64,000 bases of DNA from JACMRI01 sp043778625 (GTDB lineage: Bacteria > Bacteroidota > Bacteroidia > UBA4408): positions 1 to 64,000 of the forward strand of contig JAYWFU010000104.1 of the NCBI GenBank assembly GCA_043778625.1, written 5' to 3'. Below are positions 58,530-64,000 of the stretch, piece after piece. Under the pieces are notes generated by a model. That model did not search any database and was not told where the DNA came from. It saw only the letters and a list, made by a program, of their open reading frames with translations. The stretch's first letter is position 1; every line of letters begins with the position of its first letter. Both the position numbers and the translations under genes were made by a program.

Positions 58530-60392
58530 TTAGTTTTTGGTAAATCGGTTATAATAGCTTTGCTCTCTTACGTTTTTAGTGTCTTTAATTTTTAAGTAAT
58601 TTTTTATGCTGTTTTCGCCCAGTTGTGTTTTGTACTTTATGGTGGTACGTTTATTATCACGAATAATGTCTAGCGCCACTTCATCGCCAAGTTTTACGTC
58701 TTGCTTTGCTAACACTTTATCAGCTAAGGCCTCCACTATAATATCGCCTTTTTTTAACCCAACAAAATCATTAGCACCTACACTTTTTACTAGGTATAGG
58801 CCGCCTTGCTGTGCCATGTATTTATACTTTACATCGTTGCCTAGTACTGGGTGTTTGGCACCCGCTATTTTAATTTCGGGTTTATACTCTACACCAATGC
58901 TAGCAAATGATGCCTCGTAAGGTAACGCCTGCGAACCGTTAATATAGTTGTTAAAAAATTGTTTTAAATTAGGGTGTACCTGCGCCACAAATTCATCAAT
59001 AAATGTAGCTTCGTCAAACGATTGATTAGGTCCATATTTTTTGCTTAACGTAAGTACTACATCACGCAATGTTTTTTTGCCTTGGGTTAAGTTTATAATT
59101 TCAATATCAAGCAACATACCCAGCACAGCACCACGCTGATATACTTGGTCGTATTGTTTTTTGTAGGGTTCTACCAATACGTTTTCGCTCATTTGTGTAA
59201 ATGTCATTGTGGTAGGGAACTCGTCACCTTCTAGCATTTTGGCTTTCATGCGTGTAAAGTACTTTTCGGGAGTAGTTAGTTCTCCTTTCATTTGTATGAT
59301 GCCTGCAAAATATTCGGTAATGCCTTCGTACAACCACAAATGCTTGCTCATTACGGGGTTACTGTAATTAAAATTACCTATATACTGGCTATGTAAGTTC
59401 AGCGGCGTTACTATGTGTAAGAACTCGTGTATGCACACATCTTTCATTTGTTTAATATACTCTTCGTGTCCAAAATCAGGCATAAAATATAACGATGATG
59501 TAGGATGTTCTAAGGCTCCAAAGCCTTGTCCTTTGAGGTTTTTCATGGCTTTAAGTTTTTTAAACAAACCACCTTTGCCCTCTAGCACTTCTTTGTACTC
59601 GCTAAAATCTTTTACGTACACCAAAAAATTATAATTTTTAACAGGCAATTCGCCCAAAAATTTTTCGGCCGCTATTATCGATTCTTTTACTTCGGTTAAT
59701 ATTTTTTGTGCGCCACCTTTTGCCCCAGTTTCGTTTATCACACCAATGGTTATTACTGTTTTACCCACCAAAAATTGTGCAGTATCGGGTGTGCACACTA
59801 TTATGGGGCAATCCATTAACTGATGATAGTCGCGGGCTTTATACATAATTTCGCCAGCGGCGGTGGTAGTGCCCTCTAACGAGGTTATGCCTATCATATT
59901 AATTGGAGTTGATAGGTTAATGATACACGAATTTTTTTCCATTCCCTCAAAAAAACCAAAGAACCCAGCATTGTTTAGTACGTAGTTTTTGTTAGCATCG
60001 ATGTTAGTACCTGCGGGCTCAAATATTTTATTTTTTTTAATGCCCGAATCCCAACTATCGTTTACGTCGTACGTAATTTTACTTACTGCTTTAGCATTAG
60101 TTATTAGGTACGAATTTATGTTTTGTTTTTTTATTTTTAACTTATTCCCTTGGCTATCAAAAGCTTGTACGTGTTGTATGTACGTGCCATAATTAAGGGT
60201 AGCATAAGTGCCAGGCACAGTAGCCGGGAAGTTAAATAGTATGGTTTCGGTGTCGATACTTGGGCAATTAAGTGTTACCGTTATTTTATCATTAACTACA
60301 TTACGCAAATTTAACGAGTAGTTGTAAGTGTTGTTTGCGTAAGCTCCTAAACTTATACAAAGTGTAATTATAGCTATGCTAATTTTTTTCAT
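58530..60392 (-). CDS. M61-family metallopeptidase with C-terminal PDZ-like domain
   Basis: 620 aa with signal peptide 1-19 (ending GAYA). Zinc site HEFLH (322-326) and third ligand Glu356 in LWLYEGITEYFAG fit the M61 (glycyl aminopeptidase) family; GALEHPTSS (about 292-300) replaces the usual GxMEN exopeptidase motif. The N-terminal sandwich (20-200) and a PDZ-like end (530-600; YLVKSVGANDFVGLKKGDII) complete the family layout. Predicted periplasmic or surface peptidase. Confidence 0.93.
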   Translation of the reverse strand: MKKISIAIITLCISLGAYANNTYNYSLNLRNVVNDKITVTLNCPSIDTETILFNFPATVPGTYATLNYGTYIQHVQAFDSQGNKLKIKKQNINSYLITNAKAVSKITYDVNDSWDSGIKKNKIFEPAGTNIDANKNYVLNNAGFFGFFEGMEKNSCIINLSTPINMIGITSLEGTTTAAGEIMYKARDYHQLMDCPIIVCTPDTAQFLVGKTVITIGVINETGAKGGAQKILTEVKESIIAAEKFLGELPVKNYNFLVYVKDFSEYKEVLEGKGGLFKKLKAMKNLKGQGFGALEHPTSSLYFMPDFGHEEYIKQMKDVCIHEFLHIVTPLNLHSQYIGNFNYSNPVMSKHLWLYEGITEYFAGIIQMKGELTTPEKYFTRMKAKMLEGDEFPTTMTFTQMSENVLVEPYKKQYDQVYQRGAVLGMLLDIEIINLTQGKKTLRDVVLTLSKKYGPNQSFDEATFIDEFVAQVHPNLKQFFNNYINGSQALPYEASFASIGVEYKPEIKIAGAKHPVLGNDVKYKYMAQQGGLYLVKSVGANDFVGLKKGDIIVEALADKVLAKQDVKLGDEVALDIIRDNKRTTIKYKTQLGENSIKNYLKIKDTKNVREQSYYNRFTKN

Positions 60393-60467
60393 TCGATAGT
60401 GTTTTTAATTAGATTTTAAGAATATAAAACTATTCAATTTTATTGAACCTACCCAAGTACCTTACAC

Positions 60468-60509
60468 AAAAAAAGTGCTAATAACTTAATAAGTTATCAG
60501 CACTTTTTT
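60468..60509. terminator. Terminator of the TPR/PD40/OmpA gene
   Basis: Long stem AAAAAGTGCT-ATAACTT / AAGTTAT-AGCACTTTTT with a one-base internal bulge pair and 3-nt loop, 26 nt after the minus-strand stop at 60536, ending in a T-run. Confidence 0.8.
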
Positions 60510-60535
60510 AGAGGCTTAATTTTTTATTGCAGGAT

Positions 60536-63223
60536 TTAGTTACAAGTAATACGTGTAAACTGATGTTTCTCAAACTTATCTTTGTTTTCAATAAAATCGT
60601 GGTTATACTCGGGGCCACCCACTATGTTTTCTATTTTGTTAAACTTAATTGCTTTAGCTTTTACACCACGTGCTATTAATGCTTTAATAACAGCTACTTT
60701 GGCTTCGTTAGCACGTTTTAGTGCCAGCAAGTCGTTTGTTTTAAATGTTTTGGTAGGCACATTTGATGCTGACGAAAGTATATTTAACGTAATAGATTTA
60801 TCTAATTTAATACAAGGTAATAAGGCATCAACAAAATCGTTAAATTCTTTGTCCTTTTGTGCTATATTATTTTTGTTGTACTTAAAGTATATTTCGTAGT
60901 TGGCGGTTTTATCAGCACAATTACCCACACCTGTAGTTGGTGTTTCGGTGCTTGCCACAGGCAAGTTAATTACTTTTTTGCCTGTACCTATCGTAATATA
61001 TACTTTGGCTTCGTTAGATACTAATCCTTTAGCATCTTTTACGGTGTATATAAATTCATCTTCGCCTGAGTAATCTAAATTTGGCGAATATTTAATGCTA
61101 CCAGTTTTAACATCAACTTCAACATCGCCATTAGCTGGTGCTTTCACAACAGTTACTGTAGCTACATCAATAGTGCTCGCTTTAACCTTATCATTAGCTA
61201 GTATATTAATGTCAATTGCTTTATTGATAGGCGTTTTAATTTTATCATCAATAGCTAAAATACTGTTTACAAATATAATGACTGTAGCATCGTTAGACGT
61301 TAATTTATCGCTATTTTTAAAGTTATACTTAAACGAATCTTTACCTGTAAAACCCTTGTTAGGAGTGTATTTTACTACATTAGTTTTAGGGTTTAGTTCC
61401 ACCTTGCCATTAGCAGGGGCGGTTACAAATTCAACACTTTGTAATTTACCTTTCTTAATTTCGTCGTTGCTTGTTGGGTTTAACTCAATTGCAGTTTCGG
61501 GCGATGTGCTATACACATCGTCTATTGCTAACAAATCTTTAGTTGCATTTTTGCTCTTAGGGTGCATAGGGTCAGGTTGTGTTAAATCAATTTCTTGATC
61601 AATTTCGCGGTATGATGATTTTTTAGGCACCATAACCGTATCCGAATACGTACCATATTTACCCAAGTTGTAAGTTATGCGGTAATCTTTACCTGGAGGC
61701 ATTATTATCAAAAACTTACCTGTTTTGGTATTTACACGAGTTTCTACTTCAATAGGGTCGCCACTGTTAGCATCCGCTAAATCGATAACTGTTTTACCTA
61801 AAATATCGTTGTCTTCGCCTGGTTTAATAACACCTTTTAGTATGGTAACGTTAGCTAGATCTCTATCTACTAGGTTTAGCACATAAATATCTTTTTCGCC
61901 AAACATCTTATCAGTAGAGTTAGTGGCTACTTCCTTAGCGCTTGAGTAGTAGGCTCTACGACCATCAGCTGATACTACAAAAAACACGTCGTCGTCAGTA
62001 GAGTTAATAGGGTAACCAATGTTTGATGGGGCAGTAAACGTTCCGTCCTCTTGTATTTCAGTTAAAAATATATCAAACCCTCCCATACTTTTGTGTCCTT
62101 TTGAAGCAAAATATACGTGTGTTCCGTCAGGGTGAAGGAATATACCATCTTCGTCGTACTCAGTATTAATTGTTGGCCCTACGTTTGTTGCCAAGCTCCA
62201 TTCGCCGTTAGGTAATTTAGTACAACGGTATATATCACGTCCGCCTAATCCGCCGGGTCTGTCGCTTACAAAATATAAAGTTTGCCCATTAGCCGTAAGC
62301 GCGCAATGTGTTTCCCAATATTTTGAATTAATGTTTGACCCTAATTTTTGCGGTACACTCCACACATCGCCATTAAGTTCAGAGGTGTATACATCGCCAT
62401 CTTTAGCACTTTGCCCACGATAAATAAATAATTGTTGTCCGTCGGCTGATAGGTTTACTACAGCATCATGGTTGGCTGTATTTACGTTACTACCAATAGG
62501 TTCAGCTTGCGACCACACGCCATCTTCCGACTGATGCGACACGTAAATATCTTCATAAAAACGACCGTCATCTTCCTGTGCAGGGTGCTCAGGGTTTTCT
62601 CGGCGTGAAGTAAATGTTAATGTTGATTCATCCGCCGAAATTGTTGGTGAAAAATCGCTGGCTGATGAATTTATTTTTTCGCCTAAATTTTGCACCACAA
62701 TATTAACAGGAAACTGCATTAGCTCCTTAGCATTGTTACACATTTCAATTTGGCGGTCAATTTCCTTATATTCTTCTTTTTTGTTTACCTTAACACTCGC
62801 ACGATAGTTAGTATAGGTTTGTATTGCCTCGTCCACACGACCATCTAGGTGGTAAGCCATGGCTAAGTATTTTAATACTGAGGTAGGCGCTTTTTTCTCT
62901 GAAGCATCAAATTCTTCATAATTCTCTGACATATTTTTACTCGCTACCTCTAACAAAGGGATAGATTTTAAACGCTCGCCTGATGATTTTAAATAACAAT
63001 ACCCTAACTTATAATTTACGTTAGCATTACTATTATCAGCAGCATATAATTCTAACCATTTTTTAAGTGCGGCATCATAATTATCATACACCATATCGTA
63101 ATCAGCCTCGCTAAATTTCTTTTTAAATTCGTTGCTCGAAAGTTGCCCATACGAACTTGCAAAGCTTAGTATAGTTATGCAAGATAGTAGTAATAGGCGT
63201 ACTGCTGTTTTTTTAGTAGTCAT
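60536..63223 (-). CDS. TPR/PD40/cadherin-like/OmpA-like envelope protein
   Basis: 895 aa with signal peptide 1-26 (ending SYGQ). TPR region (30-160), PD40 propeller blades (about 185-440; DFSPTISADESTLTFTSRRE, HCALTANGQTLYFVSDRPGG, DGIFLHPDGTHVYFASKGHK), then two cadherin-like/Ig repeats (about 570-750; FVTAPANGKVELNPKTNVVK, TPNKGFTGKDSFKYNF, SPNLDYSGEDEFIYTV). The C-terminus (770-895) is a degenerate OmpA-like fold (YEIYFKYNKNNIAQKDKEFN) in which the peptidoglycan-binding HTDxxG motif is lost. It resembles the PorE-like protein at 45065 in its first two domains. Envelope structural role inferred. Confidence 0.8.
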   Translation of the reverse strand: MTTKKTAVRLLLLSCITILSFASSYGQLSSNEFKKKFSEADYDMVYDNYDAALKKWLELYAADNSNANVNYKLGYCYLKSSGERLKSIPLLEVASKNMSENYEEFDASEKKAPTSVLKYLAMAYHLDGRVDEAIQTYTNYRASVKVNKKEEYKEIDRQIEMCNNAKELMQFPVNIVVQNLGEKINSSASDFSPTISADESTLTFTSRRENPEHPAQEDDGRFYEDIYVSHQSEDGVWSQAEPIGSNVNTANHDAVVNLSADGQQLFIYRGQSAKDGDVYTSELNGDVWSVPQKLGSNINSKYWETHCALTANGQTLYFVSDRPGGLGGRDIYRCTKLPNGEWSLATNVGPTINTEYDEDGIFLHPDGTHVYFASKGHKSMGGFDIFLTEIQEDGTFTAPSNIGYPINSTDDDVFFVVSADGRRAYYSSAKEVATNSTDKMFGEKDIYVLNLVDRDLANVTILKGVIKPGEDNDILGKTVIDLADANSGDPIEVETRVNTKTGKFLIIMPPGKDYRITYNLGKYGTYSDTVMVPKKSSYREIDQEIDLTQPDPMHPKSKNATKDLLAIDDVYSTSPETAIELNPTSNDEIKKGKLQSVEFVTAPANGKVELNPKTNVVKYTPNKGFTGKDSFKYNFKNSDKLTSNDATVIIFVNSILAIDDKIKTPINKAIDINILANDKVKASTIDVATVTVVKAPANGDVEVDVKTGSIKYSPNLDYSGEDEFIYTVKDAKGLVSNEAKVYITIGTGKKVINLPVASTETPTTGVGNCADKTANYEIYFKYNKNNIAQKDKEFNDFVDALLPCIKLDKSITLNILSSASNVPTKTFKTNDLLALKRANEAKVAVIKALIARGVKAKAIKFNKIENIVGGPEYNHDFIENKDKFEKHQFTRITCN

Positions 63224-63267
63224 TGTTGGTATTTGTTAAGTATAATGTAGTATTTTATTGTTTTTAT

Positions 63268-64000
63268 TTAAAAAGGACGATTTACATCAAACTGCTCCAA
63301 ATAATCGGCAATTTTACGTAAGAAACTTCCACCTAACGAACCATCAACCACACGATGATCATAGGATAATGAAAGAAACATTATTTGACGTACTGCTATC
63401 ACATCGCCAAACTCGGTTTCCATTACTGCTGGTTTTTTGCGTATTGCACCCGTGGCTAATATAGCTACCTGTGGCTGATTAATAATCGGCGTACCCATTA
63501 CGTTGCCAAAGTTACCTACGTTGCTTATAGTAAATGTTCCGCCCTGTATTTCATCGGGCTGTAATTTATTGGCACGTGCACGTGCTGCAAAATCGTTAAC
63601 GGCTTTGGTTAAACCTAGTAAGTTTTTTTGGTCGGCATTTTTTATAACTGGTACAATTAAGTTACCTGTTGGTAATGCCGCTGCCATACCTATGTTAATG
63701 TCGTTATGCTTAATAATTCGGTTGCCATCTACTGATATATTTATCATAGGATAGTCTTTAATGGCGCGAGCTACCGCCTCTACAAATAATGGAGTAAATG
63801 TTATTTTTTCTTTCTCGCGTTTCTCAAATTCTTTTTTGTTTTTCTCTCTCCAGTTTACCATGTTGGTAACATCACATTCAACAAACGAAGTTACGTGTGG
63901 CGATGTTTGTTTGCTCATTATCATGTGGTCGGCAATTAGCTTGCGCATACGATCCATTTCAATAATTTCGTCGTTAGCACCTATCCACACATTTGATTTT
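63268..64000 (-). CDS. 2-oxo acid dehydrogenase E2, acyltransferase catalytic domain (partial)
   Basis: 3' part of the gene; the reading frame stays open to the window end (KSNVWIGANDEIIEMDRMRK), so the lipoyl and peripheral-subunit-binding domains lie outside. The catalytic domain shows RKLIADHMIMSKQTSPHVTS, the active-site LSYDHRVVDGSLGGSFLRKI (catalytic His and Asp), and GGTFTISNVGNFGNVMGTPI. It transfers acyl groups from lipoyl arms to CoA in the pyruvate, 2-oxoglutarate or branched-chain complex; which one cannot be decided here. A ~44-nt gap without hairpin separates it from the gene at 60536. Confidence 0.93.
   Translation of the reverse strand, partial: KSNVWIGANDEIIEMDRMRKLIADHMIMSKQTSPHVTSFVECDVTNMVNWREKNKKEFEKREKEKITFTPLFVEAVARAIKDYPMINISVDGNRIIKHNDINIGMAAALPTGNLIVPVIKNADQKNLLGLTKAVNDFAARARANKLQPDEIQGGTFTISNVGNFGNVMGTPIINQPQVAILATGAIRKKPAVMETEFGDVIAVRQIMFLSLSYDHRVVDGSLGGSFLRKIADYLEQFDVNRPF

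Noticed and set aside
61095..61598. Plus-strand open frame of 167 codons
   Set aside because: Antisense to the cadherin-like repeats of the 60536-63223 gene; a shadow.

Overview
The window comes from an AT-rich member of the Bacteroidota. The evidence is a single str-S10-spc-alpha ribosomal supercluster ending in rpoA-rplQ, several secreted proteins with C-terminal Por/type IX (T9SS) sorting domains, promoters of the TTG/TAnnTTTG type, a PorE-like four-domain OmpA protein, bactofilin followed by AtpZ, and an RHS-type polymorphic toxin. The low GC, protein styles and repeat styles fit a Chitinophagia/Sphingobacteriia-like lineage, but the exact taxon cannot be fixed from this window.

Layout. 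0.1-4.5 kb: a minus-strand cluster of exported proteins (two barrel-like paralogues, a MORN/lectin-like/trypsin fusion, two DCGG-motif lipoproteins). 4.5-8.9 kb: an accessory island with a 5'-truncated RHS toxin gene carrying an alpha/beta-hydrolase-like tip, its membrane immunity gene, a displaced toxin tail with a lipoprotein immunity gene, and many copies or fragments of a ~170-bp repeat. 8.9-27 kb: 33 genes of the translation/SecY/RNA polymerase supercluster, including rpmD and rpmJ. 27-38.3 kb: nadC, two polysaccharide deacetylase-like genes, two glycosyltransferases, wecB and three T9SS cargo genes. 38.4-41 kb: a second accessory island next to tRNA-Arg, with three immunity-type genes separated by complete copies of the same ~170-bp repeat and remnants of toxin C-termini. 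41-48 kb: DUF2779 nuclease-like protein, rnpB, bactofilin-AtpZ, PorE-like protein. 48-57 kb: T9SS proteins, a tandem pair of PD-(D/E)XK-like genes, and a long S74 (endosialidase chaperone) adhesin plus a decayed copy of its 3' end. 57-64 kb: CcmD/CcmC, M61 peptidase, a large TPR/PD40/OmpA-like protein and the 3' part of a 2-oxoacid dehydrogenase E2 gene.

The most unusual observation is that the two islands at 5 and 39 kb share one organisation. A repeat of ~170 bp with CCCCGCTGGC.../...GCTAGCGGGG inverted ends lies directly against the 3' end of each immunity-type gene. On the upstream side of most of these genes, between the preceding repeat and the immunity start codon, lies the last 25-55 codons of a toxin-like reading frame, cut off exactly at the repeat edge. 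The intact RHS toxin/immunity pair at 6.1-8.7 kb has the same toxin-stop/4-nt/immunity-ATG junction and the same repeat at its 3' end. I infer that these are repeat-bounded toxin-tip/immunity cassettes displaced from an rhs gene, the repeat being either the exchange site or an element that preferentially lands there. No recombinase or transposase gene is visible in the window.
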